Source of the DNA: JAXMDC01 sp046349035
GTDB lineage: Bacteria; Pseudomonadota; Alphaproteobacteria; Rhizobiales; Kaistiaceae
Assembly: GCA_046349035.1 (NCBI GenBank)
Contig: JAXMDC010000007.1
Location: 4,468 to 68,467, forward strand
Reading direction: 5' to 3'
DNA: 64,000 nucleotides
The notes below the pieces were generated by a model. That model saw nothing but the letters and a program-made list of their open reading frames with translations. It was not told where the DNA came from and did not search any database. Both the position numbers and the translations under genes were made by a program. Below are positions 47,817-56,658 of the stretch, one piece after another; position 1 is the stretch's first letter, and each line of letters starts with the position of its first letter.

Positions 47817-48905
47817 TCAGGCCTCCAACGCCTCGGCTCCGCCCTCGCCTTCTTCGGCTCCCTTGGTCAGGAACTGGTCGGCGATCAGCCCAGCGTTCTG
47901 GCGTATCGAGCGCTCAATCGATTCGGCGATGCTGGGATTGTCGCGCAAGAACTGCTTGGCGTTCTCCCGGCCCTGACCGAGGCGCTGGCTGTCGAAAGAG
48001 AACCAGGCACCGGATTTCTCGATAATGCCCGCCTTGACACCGAGATCGACAAGCTCGCCGCTCTTGGAAACGCCCTCGCCGTACATGATGTCGAATTCGA
48101 CCTGCTTGAAGGGTGGTGCCAGCTTGTTCTTGACGACCTTGACGCGGGTCTGGTTGCCGACCACCTCCTCGCGCTCCTTGATCGCGCCGATGCGCCGGAT
48201 ATCGAGACGAACCGAGGCGTAGAACTTAAGCGCGTGGCCGCCGGTCGTCGTCTCCGGGCTGCCGAACATCACGCCGATCTTCATGCGGATCTGGTTGATG
48301 AAAATCACCATGGTGTTGGAGCGCGCGATCGACGCGGTGAGCTTGCGCAGCGCCTGGCTCATCAAGCGAGCCTGCATGCCGGGCAGCACTTCGCCCATCT
48401 CGCCTTCGATTTCTGCCCGCGGCGTCAGCGCCGCCACCGAATCCACGACCAGCACATCTACGGCGCCCGACCGCACCAGCGTGTCTGCGATTTCCAACGC
48501 CTGCTCGCCGGTATCCGGCTGCGAGATCAGCAGATCCTCGAGATTAACGCCGAGCTTGCGGGCATAGGAGGGGTCGAGCGCGTGCTCGGCATCGACAAAA
48601 GCGCAGATGCCGCCGGCCTTCTGCGCCTCGGCCACCGTATGCAAGGCGAGTGTGGTCTTGCCGGAGGATTCCGGTCCGTAGATCTCGACAATCCGTCCCC
48701 GCGGCAGACCGCCGATGCCGAGAGCGATATCGAGGCCAAGCGACCCGGTCGAGATCGTGGATATCTCCACGACCTTGTCGCTGCGACCGAGGCGCATGAT
48801 CGAACCTTTGCCGAAGGAGCGCTCGATCTGGCTTAGCGCCGCATCCAGCGCCTTCGACTTGTCCATGAATTGTCCCTCGATCACACGAAGCGAATTCTGT
48901 GACAC
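47817..48905 (-). CDS. recA: recombinase RecA
   Basis: ATP-dependent strand-exchange and SOS co-protease, 362 residues. Walker A GPESSGKTT, ALDAALSQIERSFGKGSIMRLG, DVLVVDSVAALTPRAEIEGEMG, NQIRMKIGVMFGSPETTTGGHALKFYAS and a glutamate-rich C-terminal tail are all present. GTG 48905 is chosen because AAGGAGG lies exactly five bases upstream and MSQNSLR fits alphaproteobacterial RecA; the frame is open to 48932. Confidence 0.98.
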   Translation of the reverse strand: MSQNSLRVIEGQFMDKSKALDAALSQIERSFGKGSIMRLGRSDKVVEISTISTGSLGLDIALGIGGLPRGRIVEIYGPESSGKTTLALHTVAEAQKAGGICAFVDAEHALDPSYARKLGVNLEDLLISQPDTGEQALEIADTLVRSGAVDVLVVDSVAALTPRAEIEGEMGEVLPGMQARLMSQALRKLTASIARSNTMVIFINQIRMKIGVMFGSPETTTGGHALKFYASVRLDIRRIGAIKEREEVVGNQTRVKVVKNKLAPPFKQVEFDIMYGEGVSKSGELVDLGVKAGIIEKSGAWFSFDSQRLGQGRENAKQFLRDNPSIAESIERSIRQNAGLIADQFLTKGAEEGEGGAEALEA

Positions 48906-48959
48906 CTGCGCCTCCTTATGCCACCCCGGCACCAGCGTCCACAGCGCTGGCGGCGCATG

Positions 48960-48988
48960 TTTGTACTCGTTTTGTTCTCATCGGTCAA
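48960..48988 (-). promoter_or_regulatory. recA promoter with embedded SOS (LexA) box
   Basis: On the minus strand TTGACC (48988-48983), a 17-base spacer and TACAAA (48965-48960) form a sigma-70 promoter. GAAC-N7-GTAC (48977-48963) overlaps the spacer and -10; it differs by one base from the alphaproteobacterial LexA box GAAC-N7-GAAC. The position would let LexA block RNA polymerase. Confidence 0.75.
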
Positions 48989-49071
48989 GAAGACCCTCCC
49001 GCGGTCTAGCGGGGTCGTTGACCGTCGATTGCCACGGCGTGTTAGGTTCCCTGACCAGCCGAGGAGCCGCT

Positions 49072-49350
49072 ATGGAACCCACCACCGACGACAAGCTGCG
49101 CGACACCGACATCGCGCTGATCGACGCGCTGAAAATGATACTCGAAATCCTCGTGGTGCGTGGTGTGGTGAAGGCCGATTCGGTGCAGCAAATTTTTGCA
49201 CATCAGCGCGACGGTTACATTGCCAAAGAAATGCCCAACGCCGCGGTGGTGATGGAAGTGCTGCGCTCGTTTGCCGTCACGCCGGCGCAGAGCGAGCGGC
49301 GCGAGGCGCTGAACCGCGCTCTAGCCGAGCCGGCTCAGGGCACCGCCTAG
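49072..49350 (+). CDS. small conserved-looking helical protein, function unknown
   Basis: A 92-residue protein (MEPTTDDKLRDTDIALIDALKMILEILVVRGVVKADSVQQ...). It is soluble, mostly helical and has no cysteine or signal peptide. GAGGAG six to ten bases before ATG 49072 and a TTGACC-N17-GTTAGG pair (49018-49046) support expression, divergent from recA. I do not recognise the family. It ends six bases before the converging glycosyltransferase. Confidence 0.65.
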   Translation: MEPTTDDKLRDTDIALIDALKMILEILVVRGVVKADSVQQIFAHQRDGYIAKEMPNAAVVMEVLRSFAVTPAQSERREALNRALAEPAQGTA

Positions 49351-49355
49351 GCAAG

Positions 49356-50468
49356 TCAGTTGCGGGCCGCCACCAGACTTCGTAGCCAATCCTCCCACTC
49401 AGCCGCGCGCTCCGGCCAATTGTAGCGCGCCTTCGCATGCGTCACCCGCGCCTCACGCAAAAGCGCCGCGCCGCCAGGATCGGCACGGGCTGATCGCAGG
49501 ACCGACAGCACCCGCTCGGCAAAGGCAGCAACCAGCCCCGACCGATCCGTGCCCATCTCCACAAGATGGGCGTACCCCGCCGTGGTCTCGGCGAGCGCTC
49601 CGTGATCGGTGGCGATCACCTCGGCCCCCGCCGCCATCGCTTCGATCGCCGCTATGCAGGACGTCTCGGCGAAGGTCGACGGGTATGCCAGTGCCGCAAC
49701 ACGCGAGAGTTCGACCGCCAAGTCAGCCTGGCCGATCGGCCCGACATAGGCCACCCCCGGCATGCTCGCCGCCTGGGCGTAGAGGCCGCCGAACCCATCG
49801 CGATCCGGCGGCACCTGGTAGGTCGCCATCCCTGAGTAGATCTTGAGAGCCACTTCGGGCATCCCCTCGCGAATCGCCGGGAAAGCGTCGAGCAGCACGT
49901 CGAGACCACGAAACGGCATGCTGGTGTAAGCCAATGTCGGCGGAGCGCCGGTCGCAAACCAGGCGTCGGCCACCTGCGCGGAGGCAAAAGGCGGCGCCAT
50001 GGCGTTGCGCATCACTTGCGCCCCGGCGAACGCGCCTCCAAACCGCGCTACATAAGCCCGCTGCTGCCAATCGCTGACGAAGGCGAACGCGCTCCACGCT
50101 GCACGCTCGTTCCGATCTGCCAGCCTACCCACGTCCGGCTGGTCCGGTGCGTGGGTAAGCCACAGCACCAGGGGGCCTGCAAAGCCCACATCGCGCCGGA
50201 AAATCGTACCTTGCGGGGCGTTGAGCACAACGATGGCATCGGCGGAGCGCAGAAAGGCGGGCTGACCGCCCTCCGCGATGCCGGAAACGGCAACGCCTCG
50301 GAAACTGCCGGACGCGGTTGTGGCGTTGACCAGAACTGGCTGATGACCGCGCTGAGCGAGTTCGGCCGCGAGGTAGCAAATCGCCGACTGCGATCCTCCA
50401 AGCGGCCGCTTGTAAGGCGTCTCGGCGGTGTAGGCTTGACCGCTGAGATCGAAGAAGACGATACGCAC
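49356..50468 (-). CDS. family 4-like glycosyltransferase downstream of cckA
   Basis: A 370-residue GT-B glycosyltransferase. The N-terminus IVFFDLSGQAYTAETPYKRPLGGSQSAICYLAAELAQRGH and the C-terminal YTSMPFRGLDVLLDAFPAIRE, GVAYVGPIGQADLAVEL, and FAETSCIAAIEAMAAGAEVIATDHGALAET (EX7E-like) are typical. It is 34 bases after the cckA stop on the same strand, so it may be the last gene of the flagellar/cckA unit. Substrate unknown; glycosylation of a surface or flagellar component is one possibility. Confidence 0.85.
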   Translation of the reverse strand: MRIVFFDLSGQAYTAETPYKRPLGGSQSAICYLAAELAQRGHQPVLVNATTASGSFRGVAVSGIAEGGQPAFLRSADAIVVLNAPQGTIFRRDVGFAGPLVLWLTHAPDQPDVGRLADRNERAAWSAFAFVSDWQQRAYVARFGGAFAGAQVMRNAMAPPFASAQVADAWFATGAPPTLAYTSMPFRGLDVLLDAFPAIREGMPEVALKIYSGMATYQVPPDRDGFGGLYAQAASMPGVAYVGPIGQADLAVELSRVAALAYPSTFAETSCIAAIEAMAAGAEVIATDHGALAETTAGYAHLVEMGTDRSGLVAAFAERVLSVLRSARADPGGAALLREARVTHAKARYNWPERAAEWEDWLRSLVAARN

Positions 50469-50502
50469 GCGTCAATCCGCCGAATATGCAAGGCGCGCGG
50501 GC

Positions 50503-53061
50503 CTAGCGGCCGAGCGCATCCTTGACCGCCTGCGCCAGTTCTTTGAGCGAGAAGGGCTTGGGCAGGAAACTGAACGTCTCACCCTCCGGCAAGTTCTTTT
50601 TGAAGGCGTCCTCGGCATAGCCGGAAATGAAGATGATCTTGAGGTCCGGGCGCTGCTTACGGAGTTGTCGCAGCAGCGAGGGACCGTCGAGTTCCGGCAT
50701 GACCACGTCGGAGACTACCAGATCGATCGCCCCGCCAGCATCGCGCATCACGTTGAGCGCCTCGGCGCCGGACGCCGCCGTATGCACCTTGTAGCCGCGG
50801 GTCGCCAGAGCGCGCGAGGCGAAGGCGCGCACGGCTTCCTCGTCCTCGACGAGCAGGATCGATGCCGAACCTGAGAGGTCGCGGGACTCCGGCGCCTTCT
50901 CGGCGACCGCCGGGTCGGGAGCCGCCACCTTCTCCTCAGCAGCATGGCGCGGCACGAAAATGCGAAAGACTGTCCCTTTACCGACCACACTGTCGAAGAA
51001 GATGTGACCGCCGGTTTGTTTGACGATGCCGTAGACGGTTGAGAGACCGAGCCCGGTGCCCTTGCCGACCTCCTTGGTGGAGAAGAACGGCTCGAAGATC
51101 TTCGCCTGCACCTCGGCCGGCATCCCGGTCCCGTTGTCCTCGACCTCAATCAGGACGTAGTCGGTTTCGGGAAGCGGCCGATGGCCAAAGCCCTGGCTTT
51201 CGGCGGCCGTCACGTTGCGGGTGCGGATCGACAGGAGGCCGCCCTTCGGCATCGCATCGCGGGCATTCACCGCGAGGTTGATGATCACCTGCTCGAACTG
51301 ATTGAGGTCGGCCTTGATCGGCCAGAGGTCGCGCCCGTGAAAGAGCTGCAGCTTCACGCTCTCGCCGAGCAGGCGCTGGAGCAGGATCGAGATGTCGGCA
51401 AGCACATCGGCCAGGGCGAGAACCTGTGGCCGCAGTGTCTGGCGCCGCGAGAAGGCCAGCAGTTGACGCACCAAACCGGCGGCGCGGTTGGCGTTCTGCT
51501 TGATGTTCATAATGTCCTGGAAGGACGGGTCGCTCGGCCGATGATTGGCGAGCAGAAGGTCGGAGAAGCCGATAATCGCCGTCAGCACATTGTTGAAATC
51601 GTGCGCGACCCCTCCCGCGAGTTGACCGACCGCCTGCATCTTTTGGCTCTGCGCGAACTGTGCCTCGAGCGCGCGCTGTTCGGTGGTTTCCAGACCGGAG
51701 ACGATGACCGCCTCTTCACCCTCGCCCTCTTGCACGGCGGTCAAGTAGAAGCGGGCGCTCCGCTCCCCCAGCGCCAGGCCGACGTCGATCGGCGGAATCT
51801 CGGGACGTCCTTCCACCGCGAGTTGGATGGCGGGCTCAAGCTTGCCGCGATCGACCTCGCGGACCACGTCGGTCAGACGCCGCAGTGCTCGGCCGCTCGC
51901 CGCCCCGGCGCCAAACATGCGGGCGAAGGGCGCGTTGTAGCGCCCGAGATTGCCGTGTCGGTCGATGGAGGCGATGGCGATCGGCGTGTGGTTGAAGAAC
52001 CGGGCGAACCGCACCTCCGCCGCCCGGGCCGCTTCGGCGGTGTCTTCCCCAGGGCTGCGGTTCAGCACGATCGTCCGCGTTGCGCCGGGCGCCCCGTCGG
52101 CCGCGAACGGCGTGTAGTGCAGCAGCCGCACCGGCAGGCTCTGTCCGCTACGGCGGTTCAGATCGACGTCCACCACCTCCGTGCGCGCCGCTTCGCCGTC
52201 GCGCCGGGTCGCCGCCAAAAGAGCGGCGCCATCGCCGCGCACCAGGTTGGCCAGCGACAAGGCCCCCGGTGCAAACCGCGTGAGGTCGATGCCCAGCCAC
52301 TCGGCGAGCGTGGCGTTCATGTAAACGATGCGCCCGTCCGGCTCGGCGGAGAAGAAGCCGGCGGGCGCGTGGTCGAGATAGTCGATCGCGTGCTGCAATT
52401 CCTGAAACGTCGCCTCCTGACGCGATCGCTCGGCGGTGATGTCGGCGACCAGCCACAGCGCCAGCGGAGCGCTCGACGGTTCCAGCCGCATTGGCCGCAC
52501 CTGAACGCGATACCAGCGCGCACCGCTCCCGCTCGCGCGATCGAGCGGTTCGAGGGTTCTCACCTCTTCGACCGCCTCCCGCCCGTCGCGGGCTGCTTGC
52601 GCCAAACGATAGGTAACCTCGGCGGCGCTGGGATCGCCGGCAAGGGCACGGTCGACACCTCGAAGGTCTCGTTGAGTCTGCGCGCCGATCAGCGCGGCAT
52701 AGGCGGCGTTGGCGAAAACGATCCGCCCCTCGCGATCGGTCGCCAATAGGCCCTCGCCCATCGAATCGACCAGCGCCTTGGCAAGCGGACTGCTTTCGTT
52801 GCGCCCGCTGAGGCGCAGCAGCCCGATCGCCCCGGCGAAGAGAGTGAAGACCCCCACCATCGCCAGAATGCCAAGCAGGCCGAGCACGAACGGCTGGGCC
52901 TCGTCTCGACCGATCAGAGCGAAGGCAATCGCGGCCCCGACCAGCCCGCAGGAAAGGATCAGCAGGCGGCCGATGCCTCCGATGCGTTCGGACCGGTCAA
53001 AAGCCGGCCGGGCGACGCTCGCGCCGCTCGCTGCCACGCCCATTGTGGTCGGCTCAGCCAT
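50503..53061 (-). CDS. cckA: hybrid sensor histidine kinase CckA
   Basis: Bifunctional kinase/phosphatase that, through ChpT, controls CtrA and CpdR in the alphaproteobacterial cell cycle. The 852-residue protein has two N-terminal helices (LLILSCGLVGAAIAFALIG; FVLGLLGILAMVGVFTLFAGAIG), two or three PAS domains (about residues 90-440), HisKA with His487 in GGVAHDFNNVLTAIIGFSDLLL, HATPase (INLAVNARDAMPKGG, VEDNGTGMP, FFSTKEVGKGTGLGLSTVYG), and a C-terminal receiver with Asp785 in VVSDVVMPELDG. Order and motifs match CckA rather than other hybrid kinases. It follows flhB by 54 bases on the same strand. Confidence 0.92.
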   Translation of the reverse strand: MAEPTTMGVAASGASVARPAFDRSERIGGIGRLLILSCGLVGAAIAFALIGRDEAQPFVLGLLGILAMVGVFTLFAGAIGLLRLSGRNESSPLAKALVDSMGEGLLATDREGRIVFANAAYAALIGAQTQRDLRGVDRALAGDPSAAEVTYRLAQAARDGREAVEEVRTLEPLDRASGSGARWYRVQVRPMRLEPSSAPLALWLVADITAERSRQEATFQELQHAIDYLDHAPAGFFSAEPDGRIVYMNATLAEWLGIDLTRFAPGALSLANLVRGDGAALLAATRRDGEAARTEVVDVDLNRRSGQSLPVRLLHYTPFAADGAPGATRTIVLNRSPGEDTAEAARAAEVRFARFFNHTPIAIASIDRHGNLGRYNAPFARMFGAGAASGRALRRLTDVVREVDRGKLEPAIQLAVEGRPEIPPIDVGLALGERSARFYLTAVQEGEGEEAVIVSGLETTEQRALEAQFAQSQKMQAVGQLAGGVAHDFNNVLTAIIGFSDLLLANHRPSDPSFQDIMNIKQNANRAAGLVRQLLAFSRRQTLRPQVLALADVLADISILLQRLLGESVKLQLFHGRDLWPIKADLNQFEQVIINLAVNARDAMPKGGLLSIRTRNVTAAESQGFGHRPLPETDYVLIEVEDNGTGMPAEVQAKIFEPFFSTKEVGKGTGLGLSTVYGIVKQTGGHIFFDSVVGKGTVFRIFVPRHAAEEKVAAPDPAVAEKAPESRDLSGSASILLVEDEEAVRAFASRALATRGYKVHTAASGAEALNVMRDAGGAIDLVVSDVVMPELDGPSLLRQLRKQRPDLKIIFISGYAEDAFKKNLPEGETFSFLPKPFSLKELAQAVKDALGR

Positions 53062-53115
53062 CTTGCCCTCGGAATCGCCGCTTTCGCGGGAGAATGCGGG
53101 CGCGCCCGCCTAATT

Positions 53116-54210
53116 TCAACGGTCTGCCGTTACCGTCGGGCTCGCCCGCCACCCGGCGCGCCGCCGGCGCATGACGTAGCCGATCACTTCCGCTACCGCC
53201 CGGTAATGTGCTTCCGGGATTTCCTGGTCGATCTCCAATTCTTTGTGAAGCAGTCGCGCCAGGGGCGGGTTCTCGATCACAGGAACCCCTTTCTCCTCGG
53301 CAATCTTACGGATTCGGAGCGCGACATCGTCGACGCCCTTTGCCAAGCACAGAGGGGCCCGCATCCCGCCGCTGTATTTGAGCGCGACGGCAAAGTGCGT
53401 CGGGTTGGCGATGACGACCGAAGCTTCGCCGACCCGCGACATCATGCGCTGGCGACCGCGACGGCGACGAAGGTCGCGGATGCGCTGCTTGATCGTCGGG
53501 TCGCCCTCGCTCTGCTTGTGCTCGTCCTTGACCTCCTGAAGCGTCATCCGCTGCCGCTTCATCCACTTTTGCCGTTGCCAGACATAGTCACCGGCCGCCA
53601 CGAGGCCGACGACAGCGACGACCGCGGTCATCAATTCGACCGCCCTGTCGCGAACCACCGGCAGCAGTTGGACGGGATCGAGGGCCGTAAGTCCCGCGAG
53701 ACGGCCGAACTCCGGCGCCATTACCAGCACCATCGCCGTGCCGACCAACGCGAGCTTCACCAGCCCTTTGCCGAGATTGATCAGACTCTCGATCGACAGA
53801 AGGCGTTTCAAGCCCGCGCCGGGCGAAACCTTCGATGCCTTCGGCTTCAGCGCTTCAAGCGACAACGCCGGCCGGTGCTGGGCCAGGTTTCCGGCGACAC
53901 TGGCGGCGCCGATGGCAAGCAGCGGCAAGAGCACCAGCACGACGATGGTCGCGCCGAGATTGCTGATGACAGCCAGCAGCCCGCCGTCGACCGGCAGCGC
54001 CGCGGCGTTACCGAGAAACCCCGCCAGGTGTCGCGCCAGTTCTTGAACCGATGACGGCGCTGCCGCCCCGATCGCCACGGTCGCCGCGACCAGAACAAAG
54101 AAGCTGTTGACCTCCTGGCTCTTGACGACATCGCCGCGCTTGCGCGCCTCATCCAGCTTTCGCTGGGTCGGTTCTTCTGTTTTTTCGCCGTTTTCGTCAG
54201 CGCCCGCCAC
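53116..54210 (-). CDS. flhB: flagellar export-gate protein FlhB
   Basis: Switch protein of the flagellar type III export apparatus, 364 residues. The N-terminal line GEKTEEPTQRKLDEARKRGDVVKSQEV, four membrane helices and the conserved linker EVKDEHKQSEGDP are followed by the autocleavage site N269-P-T-H in VVIANPTHFAVALKY. The C-terminus VPVIENPPLARLLHKELEIDQEIPEAHYRAVAEVIGYV is typical. Confidence 0.97.
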   Translation of the reverse strand: MAGADENGEKTEEPTQRKLDEARKRGDVVKSQEVNSFFVLVAATVAIGAAAPSSVQELARHLAGFLGNAAALPVDGGLLAVISNLGATIVVLVLLPLLAIGAASVAGNLAQHRPALSLEALKPKASKVSPGAGLKRLLSIESLINLGKGLVKLALVGTAMVLVMAPEFGRLAGLTALDPVQLLPVVRDRAVELMTAVVAVVGLVAAGDYVWQRQKWMKRQRMTLQEVKDEHKQSEGDPTIKQRIRDLRRRRGRQRMMSRVGEASVVIANPTHFAVALKYSGGMRAPLCLAKGVDDVALRIRKIAEEKGVPVIENPPLARLLHKELEIDQEIPEAHYRAVAEVIGYVMRRRRAGWRASPTVTADR

Positions 54211-54222
54211 TGTTGGCCCCCC

Positions 54223-54990
54223 TCAGCGAGCCAGAAAACGGCTGAAGACCGTATCGGCGTGACCGAGATACAACGTGAAAACCGAGCCTAAGGTCACCAG
54301 CAGCACGACGAAGCCGATGCCGATCGCCGCCGGCGTCGCGACGAAGAAGACCTGCATTTGCGGCATCAGCCGCGAAAGAAGGCCAAGGCCAAACTGAAAG
54401 ATCAGACCGAACACGATGAACGGCGCCGAGATTTCGAGGCCGACGCGAAACGCCTCGGCGATCGTCTGCACCGACATTGCCGAAAAATCGCCGATCGGAA
54501 ACGCCGCCGATGGGCTGAACAGCTTGTAGCTGTCGACGAGGCCGGCGAGCGCCATGTGGTGGAGATCGGTGACAAGGATCAGCGTGATTCCCGCGGTATT
54601 CAGGAAGTTGGCGACGAGCACACTGTTCTGGCTCTGCGTCGGGTCGACTGCCTCGGCAAAGGACAGGTTCAACTGCATGGCTATGGTCGAACCCGCTACC
54701 TGCAGGGTCGCCATCAGCAGACGGAGAGCAAAGCCGATCGCCAACCCGACGAACAGTTCCCAACCGATGGCGCGACCAATCTCCCCCAGCGACTGGGTCG
54801 AAACCTGGAATTGACCGCTGATCAGCGGAAAGAAGGCGAGTGTGATCGCCAGCCCCATCGCAACCTTCAGGCGCGCCGGAATCGCCTGCTCGCCGAACCC
54901 GGGGACCAGCATCAGGATCGAACCGATCCGGGCGAAGATGAGCATGAAAGTGACGGCGTATCCCGGAAGAATGCCGAGATCGAACGTCAC
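54223..54990 (-). CDS. fliR: flagellar biosynthesis protein FliR
   Basis: Export-gate membrane protein, 255 residues, six or so helices. MTFDLGILPGYAVTFMLIFARIGSILMLVPGFGEQAIPARLKVAMGLAITL, GWELFVGLAIGFALRLLMATLQVAGSTIAMQLNLSFAEAVDP and AFRVGLEISAPFIVFGLIFQFGLGLLSRLMPQMQVFF define the family. It begins six bases after fliQ and ends 12 bases before flhB. Confidence 0.96.
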   Translation of the reverse strand: MTFDLGILPGYAVTFMLIFARIGSILMLVPGFGEQAIPARLKVAMGLAITLAFFPLISGQFQVSTQSLGEIGRAIGWELFVGLAIGFALRLLMATLQVAGSTIAMQLNLSFAEAVDPTQSQNSVLVANFLNTAGITLILVTDLHHMALAGLVDSYKLFSPSAAFPIGDFSAMSVQTIAEAFRVGLEISAPFIVFGLIFQFGLGLLSRLMPQMQVFFVATPAAIGIGFVVLLVTLGSVFTLYLGHADTVFSRFLAR

Positions 54991-54996
54991 CCGGCG

Positions 54997-55263
54997 TTAT
55001 CCGCTGGCGGTGATGTGCTGCGCGACGCGCGTCATGTAGGCGCCGAGGGTCGCGCCTATGAATGGCAGCCCGACTAGGATTGTGATGAAGATGGCAATGA
55101 TCTTCGGCACGAAGACCAGTGTCGCCTCTTGAATCTGGGTCAGCGCCTGGACCAGGGCGACCACGACGCCCACCACCAGACTGACCAGCATCGCCGGGGT
55201 TGCGATGGCAACCAGTGTGAAGATGCTGTCGCGAGCAAATTCGAGAACGTCCTGGCTTTCCAT
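54997..55263 (-). CDS. fliQ: flagellar biosynthesis protein FliQ
   Basis: An 88-residue two-helix export-gate subunit: VLEFARDSIFTLVAIATPAMLVSLVVGVVVALVQALTQIQEATLVFVPKIIAIFITILVGLPF. Conserved order fliE-fliQ-fliR-flhB with 17- and 6-base gaps. Confidence 0.96.
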   Translation of the reverse strand: MESQDVLEFARDSIFTLVAIATPAMLVSLVVGVVVALVQALTQIQEATLVFVPKIIAIFITILVGLPFIGATLGAYMTRVAQHITASG

Positions 55264-55280
55264 AAGAACCGATTCGCGGA

Positions 55281-55592
55281 TTACATTGGCATGCGCAGGA
55301 TATCCTCATAGGCGGCAATGACACGATCTCGAATTGCGACCATCGTCTCGAGCGCCGTCTGCGTATCGGCAAGCGCGGTGACGACGTCGACGACATCGGC
55401 TTTGCCCTCGGCCATGCCGACCGCGCCGACCTCCGCGGCTTTGCCGCTCTCCGTAAAACTGCCGATCGCCTGGTTGAGCATGCCGGAGAAGTCGGCGCCG
55501 CCAGCCAGACGGTCGACCGCCGGCGTCGCGGGCGCACCGCCGGTCAGTTTGGCAACGGCTGAATAGGCGCCCGCAGCAATCGTCGGCGTCAT
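55281..55592 (-). CDS. fliE: flagellar hook-basal body protein FliE
   Basis: A 103-residue MS-ring to rod adaptor. FSGMLNQAIGSFTESGKAAEVGAVGMAEGKADVVDVVTALADTQTALETMVAIRDRVIAAYEDILRMPM matches the C-terminal FliE pattern. Located between flgC and fliQ as usual. Confidence 0.94.
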   Translation of the reverse strand: MTPTIAAGAYSAVAKLTGGAPATPAVDRLAGGADFSGMLNQAIGSFTESGKAAEVGAVGMAEGKADVVDVVTALADTQTALETMVAIRDRVIAAYEDILRMPM

Positions 55593-55612
55593 GGTCGACC
55601 CTCCCCCTTCTC

Positions 55613-56023
55613 TCAGCCCCGCAGAATGTCGAGCGTCTTGCCAATCATGCCGCGCGCGGCGCTGATCACATTGAGATTCGCCTCGTAGGTCCGTTGGGCA
55701 TCGCGCATATCGACCGCCTCGATGAGGTCGTTGACGTTGGGCATCTTGACGTAGCCAAGCTCGTTGGCACCCGGGTTGCCTGGGTCGTAATGGCTGCGAA
55801 AGGATGTCGGATCCCGGCGCACGCGTCCCAATTCGACGACATTGGCTCCAACCGCACGATCGAAATGCGTCCGGAAAGTCGCGATCTTGCGCCGGTAAGG
55901 ATCACCGCCCGGCTCGGTCGAGGTCGAGTCGACATTGGCGATATTCTCGGCCAGCACGCGCATCCGGCCAGCCTGAGCCCGCAGGCCCGAGGCGGCAATC
56001 ATCATCGACTTCGTGAAATCCAT
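55613..56023 (-). CDS. flgC: flagellar proximal rod protein FlgC
   Basis: A 136-residue rod protein: MDFTKSMMIAASGLRAQAGRMRVLAENIANVDSTSTEPGGDPYRRKI with the rod-family motif AENIANVDS, and a C-terminal EAVDMRDAQRTYEANLNVISAARGMIGKTLDIL. It starts nine bases after the flgB stop. Confidence 0.97.
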   Translation of the reverse strand: MDFTKSMMIAASGLRAQAGRMRVLAENIANVDSTSTEPGGDPYRRKIATFRTHFDRAVGANVVELGRVRRDPTSFRSHYDPGNPGANELGYVKMPNVNDLIEAVDMRDAQRTYEANLNVISAARGMIGKTLDILRG

Positions 56024-56032
56024 GTCTCAGCC

Positions 56033-56461
56033 TCAGCTGCTGCGCGAGATGGCCGTCTTCACTAGGCCGAGCGCTCGCGAATAGAGAGTCGTAACCGCTT
56101 GATAATTCAGCTCGTTCTCGGTCACCTTCATCATCTGGTCCTCGATCGTGACCCGATTGCCATCAGGCGTCACCTCGAAGGCGCCGGTGCGAACCGTGGC
56201 GAACTTGCCCGGTGCCGATGCCGGCCCGCCGATGTGCCCCGCCTGCGTCACCGCCGGCTGCGAGGCTGCCGCCGCGGTGCCGGCTCCGCCGAAGCTGAGG
56301 CGCTTCAGATCCCGCGCGGCGAAGTTGGGGCTGTCGGCATTGGCAACGTTCTCGGCAAGCACCGACTGGCGCGCCTGATGCCAGCGCATGGTCGCCTTGA
56401 GCATCGAAAAGAGTGGAAGACCGCCGATCACACCCTGCCCGGCCCCATTTTTGATCGGCAA
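56033..56461 (-). CDS. flgB: flagellar proximal rod protein FlgB
   Basis: A rod protein of up to 142 residues: LPLFSMLKATMRWHQARQSVLAENVANADSPNFAARDLKRL, with the motif AENVANADSP, then a Gly/Ala-rich loop and a C-terminal NRVTIEDQMMKVTENELNYQAVTTLYSRALGLVKTAI. The frame starts at TTG 56461; GTG 56431 (VIGGLPLFSML) is an equally good start and would fit better if transcription begins about 30 bases below the CtrA box at 56480-56494. First gene of the flgB-flgC-fliE-fliQ-fliR-flhB-cckA series. Confidence 0.95.
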   Translation of the reverse strand: MPIKNGAGQGVIGGLPLFSMLKATMRWHQARQSVLAENVANADSPNFAARDLKRLSFGGAGTAAAASQPAVTQAGHIGGPASAPGKFATVRTGAFEVTPDGNRVTIEDQMMKVTENELNYQAVTTLYSRALGLVKTAISRSS

Positions 56462-56479
56462 TTCTTGCCCCGCTTATGG

Positions 56480-56495
56480 TTAACTGGGAGTTAAC
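56480..56495. promoter_or_regulatory. CtrA-binding box between flgB and fliO
   Basis: TTAA-CTGGGAG-TTAAC is an exact match to the CtrA consensus TTAA-N7-TTAAC. Because both halves are GTTAAC it matches on either strand and can serve the flgB and fliO directions. It is 19 bases upstream of the flgB frame start and about 165 upstream of fliO. Confidence 0.8.
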
Positions 56496-56658
56496 GGCGG
56501 TTATCCTCAGGAACGGCCGGCCGAGCACTTGCCCAACCGGACGCCCCGGTTAGACAGGCTGGCGGGGCACGGCTGACCGGCGCGAGCGATTCGCCGCTGG
56601 CAGGGAGTCGCGCCGCCGGCACGAGGAAGATAGGCAGCGGCAACACGGGAGGGGAAGC

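Noticed and set aside
53096..53109. Palindrome GCGGGCGCGCCCGC between flhB and cckA as a terminator
   Set aside because: Perfect palindrome without room for a loop and with no T run after it on the minus strand.
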